A DNA stretch of 64,000 nucleotides from Citroniella saccharovorans (GCF_035481615.1 NZ_JAYKOT010000001.1:248001-312000), one strand, 5' to 3'. Shown: positions 1 through 9,230, counted from the stretch's first letter. Numbers and translations: made by a program. The notes: a model not told the origin generated them from the letters alone.

Positions 1-738
1 AAAGAATATTTATTTCAAGGAAATTCCAAAATCAAACCTGATTCAGATTCTCTATTTGAATCAGGTTTTGACTATGGACTTGATGAGTGTTTTCCTACTA
101 TAGACCAGTGCCAATTTTTAGGTGTAAATTATAAGGACCACGGAGACCTTTGGAGATCTGGTTGGGATCTTTCTTTTAAGGAGAACTCATTTGTTGGTAG
201 GGCTTATTCTAACTCTTCAGGTCTTTCCTTCAAAAGAATAGTAACTTTAGAGAAAAATAAGGCTCGATTTGATTATGAAATTGAAAATAAGAACAATCAT
301 ATTTCTTATTTTTTATATACTCTTCACCCACTTTTTAATTTTGATCCAGATTCTTACTTTTCTCTACCTTTTGACAAGGATAAAATATTTAATGTAAAAG
401 GTATGGAGGAGCTTAAAGAAAAAGATATTTGTGAGCTTAGAAGCTATGAAAGTGGAAAAACTTACAAATTTTACAATGACCAAATTTTAAAAAATAATAA
501 AGCTAGGATATTTTATCCATCTATAAAAAAAGTTTTAAGCTTAGAATTTGATAAAAATACTCTTCCCTACTTTGCGATTTGGATCTCTAGAGAAAAGGGC
601 AAAGAAAATATGGCTCTTGAACCTAGTAATGGATTTTATGATAAGTTAGATAGGGCTGTTGGAAATGGTTTAAAAGCCCTAAAGCCTCATGAAAAAATTA
701 GCTTTACTACAAAGATAAAAATAGAAAGGATGGACTAA
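1..738 (+). CDS. Aldose 1-epimerase/galactose mutarotase-like protein (5' partial)
   Basis: The frame is open from the first base of the window, so the N-terminus is missing. The readable part (245 residues) contains GLDECFPTI, like the conserved DECFPTI block of the aldose epimerase superfamily, followed by beta-rich sequence. These cytosolic enzymes interconvert the alpha and beta anomers of hexoses. The stop overlaps the galT start by one base (TAATG), so it is translationally coupled to galT and galK, and a role in feeding galactose into the Leloir pathway fits. An internal ATG at 403 is not the start, because conserved sequence continues upstream of it. Substrate is inferred from context only. 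Confidence 0.7.
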   Translation, partial: KEYLFQGNSKIKPDSDSLFESGFDYGLDECFPTIDQCQFLGVNYKDHGDLWRSGWDLSFKENSFVGRAYSNSSGLSFKRIVTLEKNKARFDYEIENKNNHISYFLYTLHPLFNFDPDSYFSLPFDKDKIFNVKGMEELKEKDICELRSYESGKTYKFYNDQILKNNKARIFYPSIKKVLSLEFDKNTLPYFAIWISREKGKENMALEPSNGFYDKLDRAVGNGLKALKPHEKISFTTKIKIERMD

Positions 739-1685
739 TGGCCGAATTAAGATATAATCCACTTTTAGATGATTACACGATGATTAATAGCAATAGAAAT
801 AAAAGGCCTGATATGCCAAGTGGCTACTGCGCTTTTTGCCCTCAATATAAAAATGTTGAGCCTTATGATGTACTGCTTTATCCAAACGACTTTCCTATTC
901 TTTCAACTGAGCATATTTTGGAAAATAAAAGAGATGGCTTATATCATAATAAGGAAGCTTATGGCTACTGTGATGTTGTTTTATATACTCCAGACCATAA
1001 TGGTAAGCTTTATGACCTATCGGATGATCATCTTTTAAAGCTAGTTGACCTTTGGATAAATAGATTTTTAGAAATAAAAAAGGATAAGAAGATAAAATAT
1101 TTCTTTCCATTTGAAAATAGGGGTAAGGAAGTTGGCACAACTATGCCCCACCCACATGGACAAATATATTCATATTCTTTTATGCCACTTAAAATAAAAG
1201 AAGAACTTAATAATGCCCAAAAATATTTCTATGAGTCCGGCAATAATTTATATGATGAGATTTTAAAAGAGGAATTAAGGGATGGTAAAAGGATTATTTA
1301 TAAAAATAATACCTTTACCGCCTTTATCCCTTATTTTGCAGGATATCCTTTTGAAACTTACGTTTTTAATAGTAAAAGTCTAGCTTCTTTTGAAGATTTT
1401 GATGATGATATAAAGAAAGATTTTGTAGATTTATTAAAAAATTTAGTAAAAATAATGGACTCTAGCTTTAGTAGAGAATTTCCTTACATGATGGGTATTT
1501 TTAATAAGCCAATTAATTCCGAGGCTTACGCCGATGCGGATGATTTTTTCCGCTTTCACCTAAAATTTGCTCCAGTTTTAAGAAGTGAAAATTCCATTAA
1601 ATATAACGCTTCATCTGAAACTCTAGCAGGCGCTTTTGGAAATCCTCTTAGCCCTGAAAAAGCTATTGAATTTTTAAGGAAGTAG
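738..1685 (+). CDS. galT: Galactose-1-phosphate uridylyltransferase
   Basis: Transfers UMP from UDP-glucose to galactose-1-phosphate, the second Leloir step, in the cytosol. The protein has 315 residues, somewhat shorter than the roughly 350 of E. coli GalT. It carries a CxxC zinc-type motif (YCAFCPQY) near residue 30 and the histidine-triad motif HPHGQIYSY near residue 137, whose second histidine forms the covalent uridylyl intermediate in this class-I family. The ATG overlaps the upstream stop by one base, and galK starts 2 bases after its stop, so the three genes form a tight operon. No galE is present in the window. Confidence 0.93.
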   Translation: MAELRYNPLLDDYTMINSNRNKRPDMPSGYCAFCPQYKNVEPYDVLLYPNDFPILSTEHILENKRDGLYHNKEAYGYCDVVLYTPDHNGKLYDLSDDHLLKLVDLWINRFLEIKKDKKIKYFFPFENRGKEVGTTMPHPHGQIYSYSFMPLKIKEELNNAQKYFYESGNNLYDEILKEELRDGKRIIYKNNTFTAFIPYFAGYPFETYVFNSKSLASFEDFDDDIKKDFVDLLKNLVKIMDSSFSREFPYMMGIFNKPINSEAYADADDFFRFHLKFAPVLRSENSIKYNASSETLAGAFGNPLSPEKAIEFLRK

Positions 1686-1687
1686 TA

Positions 1688-2851
1688 ATGGGAATAATAG
1701 AGAATAAAATAAAAAATAGGGCAAGAACTTTTTTCGGTAATTTTAAATACGATCTTTTCTTTGCTCCAAGTAGGATAAATTTAATTGGTGAGCACTTAGA
1801 CTATAATGGAGGCTATGTACTTCCTGCTGCTATAGATATTGGAAGCTACATTGCCATTAGAAAAAATGGTACAAATAAAATTAGACTTAGGTCATTAAAT
1901 GCAAAAGTATATAGAGAGCTAGAAATTGGAGAAGATTTTAATCCAAAAAATAATTGGCTTAATTATCCTTTAGGTATGGTTAATTTCTTAAAGAAAAGAG
2001 GATATAATGTTGAAGGCTTTGACGGAGTTATTATGGGAAATATTCCAACAGGGTCTGGACTTTCTTCCTCTGCCTCACTCGAAATTTTGATTGGATATTG
2101 CATGAGTGAGCTTTTTAACGATGGAAAAATTGATAATAAAATTCTTGCTGAAGTTGGCATGGATGTAGAAAATAAATTTATTGGGCTTAACTCTGGGATT
2201 ATGGATCAATTTGCAATAGCTATGGGAAGAAAAGATAAGATGATTCTTCTTGACACTTCGAACTTAAATTTTTCCTATGAGGATATTGATCTAGATAATA
2301 ATGCTCTTATGATTTTAAATACAAAAAAGCATAGAAAATTAACTGATTCAAAGTACAATGAAAGAAAGGCTGAATGCGATAAGTCTTTGGAAATTATTAA
2401 TAGGACTAAAAACTATAAATTTCTTTCAGAAATCTCTACTAATGAAATGGATGAAGTCTTAAGTTTATTAAATGAAGATACACTAGTAAAAAGAGTTAGG
2501 CATATAATAACTGAAAATCAAAGGGTTTTGGATTTTATAAAAGCTTCTAGGGAAAAAGACTATGTTTATATGGGCAGTCTCCTAAATGAATCAGACAGAT
2601 CTTTAAAAGATGATTATGAGGTTACTGGATATGAACTTGATACCATAACTAGCCTTGCTAGATATTTTGGCGCATTGGGGGCAAGGATGACTGGTGCAGG
2701 TTTTGGAGGATGCGCTATTGCCCTTATAAAAAGTAAAGATAGATCTTATTTTAAAAGAGCTTTACTTACAGAATATAAAAACAAAACTTCTCTTTCAGGA
2801 GAAATTTATGAGGTTGTAATTTCCGATGGGCCAAGGAGAATTATTGAATAA
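1688..2851 (+). CDS. galK: Galactokinase
   Basis: Phosphorylates galactose to galactose-1-phosphate with ATP (GHMP kinase family). The 387 residues carry the galactokinase signature GEHLDYNGGYVLP near residue 34, the ATP-binding glycine/serine loop GNIPTGSGLSSSAS near residue 117, and the C-terminal GHMP motif GARMTGAGFGG near residue 333. Length is normal for the family. It is the last gene of the galactose operon and is followed by a strong hairpin terminator. Confidence 0.95.
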   Translation: MGIIENKIKNRARTFFGNFKYDLFFAPSRINLIGEHLDYNGGYVLPAAIDIGSYIAIRKNGTNKIRLRSLNAKVYRELEIGEDFNPKNNWLNYPLGMVNFLKKRGYNVEGFDGVIMGNIPTGSGLSSSASLEILIGYCMSELFNDGKIDNKILAEVGMDVENKFIGLNSGIMDQFAIAMGRKDKMILLDTSNLNFSYEDIDLDNNALMILNTKKHRKLTDSKYNERKAECDKSLEIINRTKNYKFLSEISTNEMDEVLSLLNEDTLVKRVRHIITENQRVLDFIKASREKDYVYMGSLLNESDRSLKDDYEVTGYELDTITSLARYFGALGARMTGAGFGGCAIALIKSKDRSYFKRALLTEYKNKTSLSGEIYEVVISDGPRRIIE

Positions 2852-2865
2852 TTTTTTCTAAATTC

Positions 2866-2896
2866 AAAAAACGTAGGATAAAATCCTACGTTTTTT
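2866..2896. terminator. Bidirectional intrinsic terminator after galK
   Basis: A perfect 14-bp inverted repeat (AAAAAACGTAGGAT / ATCCTACGTTTTTT) with a 3-base loop ends in a T run on the plus strand and, by symmetry, on the minus strand. It lies between the convergent galK and htrA-like genes and probably serves both. Confidence 0.9.
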
Positions 2897-2945
2897 GTGC
2901 ATAATATATTTAAAAAAGGAGTCGCAATACATACCTTCAATCACT

Positions 2946-4346
2946 CTAATTTAATTGGCCTGAAAATGTAATTTCTATTTCCATTTCCTTTCCATCTCTT
3001 ATAACTTTTAGTTTTGCCTTATCTCCTAAATCATAAGAGAGTAATTTAGATCTAAGTTTACCCATTGATGAAATTTCTGTATCATCAATAGAAACTATAA
3101 TATCATTTTGTCTTAAACCACAAGCTTCTGCAGGGGAATTTTTAACAACTTCTACAACGATAATTCCCTTATCAACTCCAGGATCTCTTCCTGTAACTCC
3201 CTTATAGTAGTCAGTAGTTACTGATTTTATTCCCATTACAACTGGTTCAAAGTTTGATCCACTTTGAATCTTTTTTACAATTGCATTTGCTTCATTTATA
3301 GGAATTGCAAATCCTAGACCTTCTGCTCCACCAGCTTTTGCTGTATTTATTCCAATAAGTTCTCCCCTATTATTTAAAAGAGCTCCACCTGAATTTCCTG
3401 AATTAATTGCCGCATCAGTTTGAATAAGACCATCCATTTGTCCATTTTGAACCTTAATAGTCCTATCAAGACCGGAAATATAACCTGAAGTTAAGGTTGA
3501 TTGTAAGTCTAGTCCAAGAGGATTTCCTATTGCAATAGCCTTATCTCCCACAGTTATTTTAGATGAATCTCCAAGGCTAATTGGAGTTAGGCCATGAGCG
3601 TCAATTTTTAAAACAGCAAGATCCATATCCTTATCAAACCATAAAACCTTTGCTGGCATTGGTTCTTTGTTTTTATCTTTAAATACTACTTTTACATCCT
3701 GAGCCATACCATCTGATATTACGTGGGAATTAGTTAATATATAACCATCTTCTGACATAATTACTCCCGATCCAACTCCTTGACCTGATGGCATTTGGAA
3801 AAATGGATTTGACTCCCCAGGAATTACTGTAGTAACTCCTACAACAGATTTAGATGCTTTTTCATAAACTAAAGATTCTGTATTTTTTTCCTCACTTGGA
3901 CTTATATTTACAACATTTTCACCATTTGTGCCAATATTTTGACTTTCGTTTGCAGCAGGAGTAAAAACTCCAGGTAAAAACTTAGGTCCAAAGTTTAGTA
4001 AAAGGATCACAGCGAGAAGAGATCCTAGTACAGAAAATAAAAAAGTTAAGATAGGATGTGATTTTTTTCTATTAACTTCTTCTCTTATCATAGACCTTAG
4101 TTTTTCTTCTCTATTTTTCATTCTTTCTTTTTTTCTTAAAATGTCATATTCATCATTTGAGTCTTTATCACCCACATAACTACTTTGATTATCGTAATCT
4201 GAATAATTTTTGTAACTTTCATATGTTTTATTTTTAAAGTCTTCATCATCATAAATTTTTTGTGTGAAGGATTCATCGTTTGAATTTTCTCTATTATTAT
4301 CTAAGCCTTTTGTATCATCAAACTTATCATAGTTTTCATTAGTCAT
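2946..4346 (-). CDS. HtrA/DegP-family membrane-anchored serine protease
   Basis: Envelope quality-control protease that degrades misfolded exported proteins. The 466 residues comprise an acidic, Asn/Asp/Tyr-rich cytoplasmic N-terminus (1-95), one transmembrane helix (about 98-118), a trypsin-like domain and one PDZ domain (about 366-460). The catalytic triad is visible: His208 (TNSHV), Asp242 (DKDMDLAV) and Ser319 (NSGNSGGA). Type II topology places the protease outside. The start is supported by AAGGAG upstream. The promoter region (4400-4433) has a tandem 11-bp repeat suggesting control by an OmpR-type regulator. It is divergent from the C39-type peptidase gene. Length and layout match the Firmicute HtrA/YyxA group. 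Confidence 0.92.
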   Translation of the reverse strand: MTNENYDKFDDTKGLDNNRENSNDESFTQKIYDDEDFKNKTYESYKNYSDYDNQSSYVGDKDSNDEYDILRKKERMKNREEKLRSMIREEVNRKKSHPILTFLFSVLGSLLAVILLLNFGPKFLPGVFTPAANESQNIGTNGENVVNISPSEEKNTESLVYEKASKSVVGVTTVIPGESNPFFQMPSGQGVGSGVIMSEDGYILTNSHVISDGMAQDVKVVFKDKNKEPMPAKVLWFDKDMDLAVLKIDAHGLTPISLGDSSKITVGDKAIAIGNPLGLDLQSTLTSGYISGLDRTIKVQNGQMDGLIQTDAAINSGNSGGALLNNRGELIGINTAKAGGAEGLGFAIPINEANAIVKKIQSGSNFEPVVMGIKSVTTDYYKGVTGRDPGVDKGIIVVEVVKNSPAEACGLRQNDIIVSIDDTEISSMGKLRSKLLSYDLGDKAKLKVIRDGKEMEIEITFSGQLN

Positions 4347-4399
4347 ATTATCATCTCCTTAAAAGCTTCATACTTCTTAATCTCATCCTTACAATAGGT

Positions 4400-4433
4400 A
4401 TTATACAAATGAATTATGTAGAAATTATGTAGA
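4400..4433 (-). promoter_or_regulatory. Putative htrA promoter with tandem 11-bp direct repeat
   Basis: On the minus strand a TATAAT -10 box (4400-4405) lies 54 bases upstream of the htrA start. Immediately upstream is a perfect tandem repeat of TCTACATAATT (4423-4433 and 4412-4422), covering the -35 position, which itself matches the consensus poorly. Two half-sites one helical turn apart, next to a weak -35, is the usual arrangement for activation by OmpR-family response regulators. The repeat is seen; the regulator is inferred. Confidence 0.5.
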
Positions 4434-4446
4434 TGAAAAATTTTTC

Positions 4447-4475
4447 TTGTAATTTTTTATTAATTTTTATATAAT
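4447..4475 (+). promoter_or_regulatory. Sigma-A-type promoter of the C39-type peptidase gene
   Basis: TTGTAA (4447-4452), a 17-bp spacer and a perfect TATAAT (4470-4475). Transcription would start near 4482, just before the GAGGT ribosome site at 4483-4487. This rules out the ATG at 4474, which lies inside the -10 box, and supports translation from 4495. Confidence 0.7.
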
Positions 4476-4494
4476 GATTGATGAGGTAGATAAA

Positions 4495-5364
4495 ATGAAA
4501 AATAAAAAAAATAATTATAGAAGAAAGTCTAAGAAGCATCCACTAAAATTAGGCTTATTTTTATTCATAATGGCATTTATAATAACTAGCCTATGTGTTA
4601 AGTTTTTTTCCCCAAATATTCAAAACTCATTTATTGCACATTCTGCTAGAAAAGTAATAGATAGTAAAGAAAGCGATGAGTCAAATAATGGTGAGGAATT
4701 TGTAGAAAATAAAGAGTCTATAAATCCAGATCAAAGCAAAGAAAATAATATTGCTAAAAAAACTGAAGAAGAAAATAATAAAATCCTAGAAAAAGAAACA
4801 GATGATAATAGTTTCGATAATATTAAATTATCTTCAGTTGCTGGTCCTTTAAAATATTACAATCAGCTAGATCCTAGATGGAAGGACCTTCCTTTTGGTT
4901 CAAATACAAAATTTACAATAGGAACCGATGCTTGCGGTCCAACTGTTATGGCGACAATTATCTCTTCCCTTACAGATAACGAGTTTGATCCGGTTAGTAT
5001 GACCGACTGGGCTGATAAAGAAGGCTATTTAGCTTCTGGTGGCGGTGCTTTCCACGAAATAATTCCAGGCACTTGCGAAAGTTTTGGACTTAAAGTAAAA
5101 TCATTAGGAATTGCAACAAAGGAAGAACTTTTAGATGAATTAAAAGCGGGCAATTTAATAGTGGAGCTTACTGGCAATGGAATTTTCTCAGAAGGAACTG
5201 GCCACTTCATAATCCTAATTGACTATACAAATGATGACTCAATCTATATATCTGATCCTGCTCATGTAAAAAATATTTACAAGAAGTGGGATGCCGACAC
5301 TCTTATAAGAGAGGCTTCTAGAGCTGCTCAAGATGGTGGACCTTTCTGGGTTATATCAAAATAA
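4495..5364 (+). CDS. C39-like (papain-fold) membrane-anchored peptidase
   Basis: A 289-residue protein: basic N-terminus, one transmembrane/signal-anchor helix (about residues 17-37), an acidic Glu/Asn/Lys linker to about residue 110, then a Peptidase_C39_2-like domain. The domain begins with KYYNQLDPRWKDLPFG; the catalytic Cys is in TDACGPTVMA (about residue 147) and the His in GTGHFIILIDY (about 237), followed by DPAH. These extracytoplasmic cysteine-peptidase-fold proteins are common in Firmicutes; substrates are mostly unknown. The start at 4495 is chosen because GAGGT sits 7 bases upstream and the earlier ATG at 4474 overlaps the -10 box. Confidence 0.8.
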   Translation: MKNKKNNYRRKSKKHPLKLGLFLFIMAFIITSLCVKFFSPNIQNSFIAHSARKVIDSKESDESNNGEEFVENKESINPDQSKENNIAKKTEEENNKILEKETDDNSFDNIKLSSVAGPLKYYNQLDPRWKDLPFGSNTKFTIGTDACGPTVMATIISSLTDNEFDPVSMTDWADKEGYLASGGGAFHEIIPGTCESFGLKVKSLGIATKEELLDELKAGNLIVELTGNGIFSEGTGHFIILIDYTNDDSIYISDPAHVKNIYKKWDADTLIREASRAAQDGGPFWVISK

Positions 5365-5408
5365 TGTAGACTTTTTAAAAAACACACAATTTAATCTTTT
5401 TAAATTTT

Positions 5409-5443
5409 GTCCCAAGTATTTTATAATATTTGGGACATTTTTT
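5409..5443 (+). terminator. Terminator of the C39-type peptidase gene
   Basis: Inverted repeat GTCCCAA...TTGGGAC with extra pairing inside, followed by ATTTTTT on the plus strand. Confidence 0.75.
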
Positions 5444-5451
5444 ATGTTTTT

Positions 5452-5499
5452 AAAAAAGTAGCCAATAAATAATTAAAATAAATTAATTACCTATTGGCT
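5452..5499 (-). terminator. Terminator of the glycogen phosphorylase gene
   Basis: On the minus strand an 8-bp stem AGCCAATA...TATTGGCT encloses an AT-rich, partly self-complementary loop and is followed by ACTTTTTT. It lies downstream of the phosphorylase stop. Confidence 0.6.
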
Positions 5500-5556
5500 T
5501 ATTTAACATTTTTTAAAATTAGATTTTTTATAAATACTATTTATTGAACTTAAAAT

Positions 5557-7935
5557 TTAATTGTGACTTTCTAGCTTCCAAATTTCTTCTGCATACTCTC
5601 TAATTGTCCTATCTGAAGAAAAATAAGCTGAATTTGCTATATTTAATAGGCACATTTTTCCAAATCTCATCTCATCTTTATAAACTTCAGAAATTTTTTC
5701 TTGGGCCTTCCTGTAGGATTCAAAATCTTCTAAGACAAAATATCTATCAGCCCTATCTCCTCCCTCACTTTTAAGTAGTGAGTTATATATATCAAGGAAC
5801 ATATAGGATTCATTGTCCTTAAATTCACCACTCATAAGTGAGTCAAGGGCATTTTTAATATATATATCTTCTTGGTAAATCTTGTATGGATCATAGTTAG
5901 GCTTTATTTCCATAAGCTCTTCTACAGTCTTTCCAAATCTAATATTATTTTCCTCTCCAGCCTTTTCAAATATTTCTACATTTGCACCGTCATAAGTTCC
6001 TATTGTAATAGCACCATTCATCATAAATTTCATATTTCCAGTTCCAGATGCTTCCTTGCCGGCTGTTGAAATTTGCTCTGAAAAATCACAGGCTGGATAA
6101 ATTTTTTCTCCTAGAGAAACTCTGAAGTTTTCTAAGAAAACAACCTTTATCTTTCCATCTATATCCTTATCATTATTTATAACTCTTGCAATTTCATTTA
6201 TAAATTTAATTACAGCTTTTGCCCTAAAATAAGCTGGTGCAGCTTTGGCTCCAAATATAAAGGTTCTTTTTTCGCTTATAAAATTTTTATCCTCCTTTAA
6301 CCTATGATAAAGGTAAACAATGTGTAGGGCATTTAAAAGCTGCCTTTTATATTCATGTAGACGCTTAACTTGCACGTCAAATATAGAATTTGGATCAACG
6401 TCTATTCCAGTAGTTTCTTTTATAATTTCTGTTAGTTCAATCTTTTTCTTTTTTCTAATTTCTAAAAATTCTCTTATAGAAGGTTCATCTTCGGCAAATT
6501 TTTCTAATTCTTTTATCTTAGAAAAATCTTCTCTCCACTCATTTGAACCTAGCTTTCTATCGATAAAATCACTAAGCTCCATATTTGAGTAGATAAGCCA
6601 CCTTCTTTGAGTTACTCCATTTGTCTTATTGGTAAACTTATAAGGATAAGCTCCATACCAATCTTTTAAGGTTTCATTTTTTAGAATATTTGTATGAAGT
6701 TCGGCAACTCCATTTACCTTGTTGGAAACAAAAATTGCAAGATTTGCCATGTGGATGCTATCATCTTTTACTATTCTTAAAAAATTAATCTCCTCTTCCT
6801 TAAAGCCTTTATTATAAAGCTCCTCTACAAGTCTTTGTTCAATCATTTGGATTATTTCAAGAACTCTAGGGCTAGTTTCATCTATTAAGTCTACTGACCA
6901 GACTTCCATAGCTTCTCTTAAAATTGTGTGGTTGGTAAAATTAAATATTTTTCTTGCAATATTAAAACTATCTTCAAATGAAATTTTTTCTTCGTCTAAT
7001 AATATCCTTATTAATTCTGGTATGCCAATTACAGGGTGGGTATCATTTAACTGAATACTTACATATTCATGAAAATGTTTAAATTCTTTATCGTCAAAAT
7101 TTTTCTTGTAATTTGAAACTATATCTTGAAGTGATGCTGAAACAAAAAAGTACTGCTGCTTAATTCTAAGTAGTTTTCCCTCTCTTCTTTCATCGTTAGG
7201 ATATAAAACTCTGGTTAAGTCTTCAGCTTCATTTTTTTCTCTTACCGCCCCATCATAGTCAAAATTATTAAAGCGGTTAAAGTCAAATTCATTTACAGCC
7301 TCCGCCTGCCACAGTCTAAGTCTATTAATTTGTCCATTTTTATATCCAAAAATAGGCATATCGTATGGACAAGCCTTTACTGTTTGATTTTTGAACTTTA
7401 TAATTTTTTCATCTGAAACAATTCTCTTTGACCAAGGATTATAAAAACTTGACCAGTCGTCTCCCTCTTCAGCTTGAAAGCCATCTTTAAAAAATTGCTT
7501 GAAAAGGCCCTCACTATATCTTATCCCATATCCATCTAAATTAAATCCTTGGCTTGCTGCTGATTCTAAAAAGCAGGCTGCAAGTCTACCAAGACCGCCA
7601 TTACCAAGAGCTGCGTCTTCTTCTTCATTTTCAATATCCTTAATTCTATCCCCTTTTTCTTCTAAAATAGAATTAACTAAGTCATATATTCCCAAATTTA
7701 ATAGATTATTTCCTAGGCTTCTTCCAATTAAAAATTCAGCAGAAAAATAATATGCCTTTCTTTGCCTAGCTTTTTTACCAAGCTGGTCTGTCCAATCTTT
7801 AGAAGTAAGGGCCATAATACTATCTGTTATGGCTACAAATTTCTCTTCTTTAGTTAAATCATTATAATTTTTATTGAATTTGAAATTTGAAAAAAACTCC
7901 AGCTTTTCTAATAGCTTATCTTTTGTAATATCCAC
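5557..7935 (-). CDS. glgP: Glycogen/maltodextrin phosphorylase
   Basis: Phosphorolytic cleavage of alpha-1,4-glucan to glucose-1-phosphate (GT35, PLP-dependent, cytosolic). The 792 residues match the family length. Recognisable blocks are ALGNGGLGRLAACFLES near residue 110, QLNDTHPVIGIPEL near residue 300, and the PLP region EASGTGNMKFMMNGA near residue 590, whose Lys carries the cofactor. It starts at GTG with AAGGAGG upstream. No glycogen synthase or branching enzyme is nearby, so imported maltodextrin or stored glycogen are both possible substrates; the sugar ABC operon at 60.8 kb might supply the former. A 12-bp palindrome overlaps its probable -10 box. Confidence 0.93.
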   Translation of the reverse strand: MDITKDKLLEKLEFFSNFKFNKNYNDLTKEEKFVAITDSIMALTSKDWTDQLGKKARQRKAYYFSAEFLIGRSLGNNLLNLGIYDLVNSILEEKGDRIKDIENEEEDAALGNGGLGRLAACFLESAASQGFNLDGYGIRYSEGLFKQFFKDGFQAEEGDDWSSFYNPWSKRIVSDEKIIKFKNQTVKACPYDMPIFGYKNGQINRLRLWQAEAVNEFDFNRFNNFDYDGAVREKNEAEDLTRVLYPNDERREGKLLRIKQQYFFVSASLQDIVSNYKKNFDDKEFKHFHEYVSIQLNDTHPVIGIPELIRILLDEEKISFEDSFNIARKIFNFTNHTILREAMEVWSVDLIDETSPRVLEIIQMIEQRLVEELYNKGFKEEEINFLRIVKDDSIHMANLAIFVSNKVNGVAELHTNILKNETLKDWYGAYPYKFTNKTNGVTQRRWLIYSNMELSDFIDRKLGSNEWREDFSKIKELEKFAEDEPSIREFLEIRKKKKIELTEIIKETTGIDVDPNSIFDVQVKRLHEYKRQLLNALHIVYLYHRLKEDKNFISEKRTFIFGAKAAPAYFRAKAVIKFINEIARVINNDKDIDGKIKVVFLENFRVSLGEKIYPACDFSEQISTAGKEASGTGNMKFMMNGAITIGTYDGANVEIFEKAGEENNIRFGKTVEELMEIKPNYDPYKIYQEDIYIKNALDSLMSGEFKDNESYMFLDIYNSLLKSEGGDRADRYFVLEDFESYRKAQEKISEVYKDEMRFGKMCLLNIANSAYFSSDRTIREYAEEIWKLESHN

Positions 7936-8014
7936 AAAAAGCCTCCTTAATTTTATCTATAATTTATTTTTTTAAATATTTTTATTTATTAGTGGTTTTA
8001 TAAAAAATCTTCCT

Positions 8015-8028
8015 CAATGTACATTGTA
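8015..8028 (-). promoter_or_regulatory. Palindrome overlapping the likely glgP -10 box
   Basis: CAATGTACATTG (8015-8026) is a perfect 12-bp palindrome. On the minus strand it overlaps TACAAT (8023-8028), a plausible -10 box about 90 bases upstream of the GTG start. The position is what a repressor operator would occupy. The -35 match is poor, so the promoter call is tentative. Confidence 0.35.
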
Positions 8029-8168
8029 TCAAAGATAATTGAAAATTAATATACTTTTTAGCCTTTTGGGATAAATCTTATATTAATTAAAAAACATATA
8101 GAAACTTTTTATAATAGATTATAGGGCCTTTATGTAGTATAATAGTTTTGACAAATAAGGAGGTTATT

Positions 8169-9230
8169 ATGATTAAAAATATATATGTGTTTTATGGTGG
8201 AAAAAGTGTAGAACACGAAGTTTCACTAATGAGTGCTAAAAATGTAATTAATAGTTTAAATAAAAAATATGACATATACCCTGTTTTTATAGACAAAGAA
8301 GGTAGATTTTTAAGTCTTGAAAAGGTGAGTAGTGTAGAAGATATAAAGGATCTAGTTATTACATCAAGTAAAAAACCTCTTGAAACAATAGTAGATTTCC
8401 TTAAATCCCTTAAGGATGATTCTATAATGTTTTCATTAGTACATGGTTCTATGGGAGAAGATGGAACACTTCAAGGATTTTTCGACAGTCTAAATCTTCC
8501 TTATGTTGGTTCTTCTCTAAAGGCTTCAGCAATTACCTTTGATAAGATAACTACTAATGAAGTATTAACAAGTATGGGTTTTGAAAAAGCTAAATTCTTA
8601 GCAGTACTTAAGAGTAATATCGAAGAAGATATTGATCTTGAAATTAAAAAAATTGAAGAAGAAATTAATTATCCACTTTTTGTAAAACCTTCAAATGCAG
8701 GTTCTTCTGTTGGAGCAAATAAGGCGGGTAATAGGGATGAATTAAAAAACTCCCTATTAGAAGCTAAAAAATATGACGATAAAATTCTTGTAGAAGAATT
8801 TATAGATGGAAGAGAGCTTGAAGTATCAGTAATGGGACTTGATGATCCAGTAGCAGCATATCCTGGAGAACATATTGTTAGTGACCATGTATTTTTTGAC
8901 TACAACTCAAAATATTTTGACCAAACAACTATTATAAATCCAAGGGCAGACCTTGATGAAAAAACTGAAGATGAAATAAGAAAAACTGCCGTTAAATGTT
9001 TTAAGGCACTTGGACTTACCGCTTATTCAAGAGTAGATATTTTTCTAGAAAAAACTGGTAGGATTTTAATAAATGAAGTAAATACAATTCCTGGTATGAC
9101 TCCTACTTCTCTATTTCCAAAAAGCTGGGAAAAAATAGGAAATATTCCTCTAACTGAAATTTTAGATAAACTAATTGACTATTCTCTGATTGCTTTTGAA
9201 GAAAAAAGCAAGATACAAAGGTCCCTATAA
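8169..9230 (+). CDS. ddl: D-alanine--D-alanine ligase
   Basis: ATP-grasp ligase that joins two D-alanines for the peptidoglycan stem peptide. The 353 residues begin MIKNIYVFYGGKSVEHEVSL, the family's N-terminal signature, with SLVHGSMGEDGTLQG and the ATP-grasp/Mg-binding block LINEVNTIPGMTPTS near the C-terminus. The omega-loop-like FFDYNSKY resembles ordinary Ddl rather than Van-type ligases. The start is ATG 8169 because AAGGAGG (8157-8163) precedes it; an upstream in-frame TTG (8148) lies before the ribosome site. A TATAAT box at 8138-8143 is a likely -10. The stop TAA is followed directly by murF (overlap of one base). Confidence 0.93.
   Translation: MIKNIYVFYGGKSVEHEVSLMSAKNVINSLNKKYDIYPVFIDKEGRFLSLEKVSSVEDIKDLVITSSKKPLETIVDFLKSLKDDSIMFSLVHGSMGEDGTLQGFFDSLNLPYVGSSLKASAITFDKITTNEVLTSMGFEKAKFLAVLKSNIEEDIDLEIKKIEEEINYPLFVKPSNAGSSVGANKAGNRDELKNSLLEAKKYDDKILVEEFIDGRELEVSVMGLDDPVAAYPGEHIVSDHVFFDYNSKYFDQTTIINPRADLDEKTEDEIRKTAVKCFKALGLTAYSRVDIFLEKTGRILINEVNTIPGMTPTSLFPKSWEKIGNIPLTEILDKLIDYSLIAFEEKSKIQRSL

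Noticed and set aside
4474..4494. Upstream ATG as start of the C39-type peptidase
   Set aside because: It lies inside the TATAAT box, upstream of the expected transcript start and of the ribosome site; ATG 4495 has GAGGT at the right distance.
8148..8153. TTGACA as a -35 box
   Set aside because: No -10 box lies 16-18 bases downstream, where the ddl ribosome site and coding sequence are; a TATAAT just upstream (8138-8143) better explains transcription.
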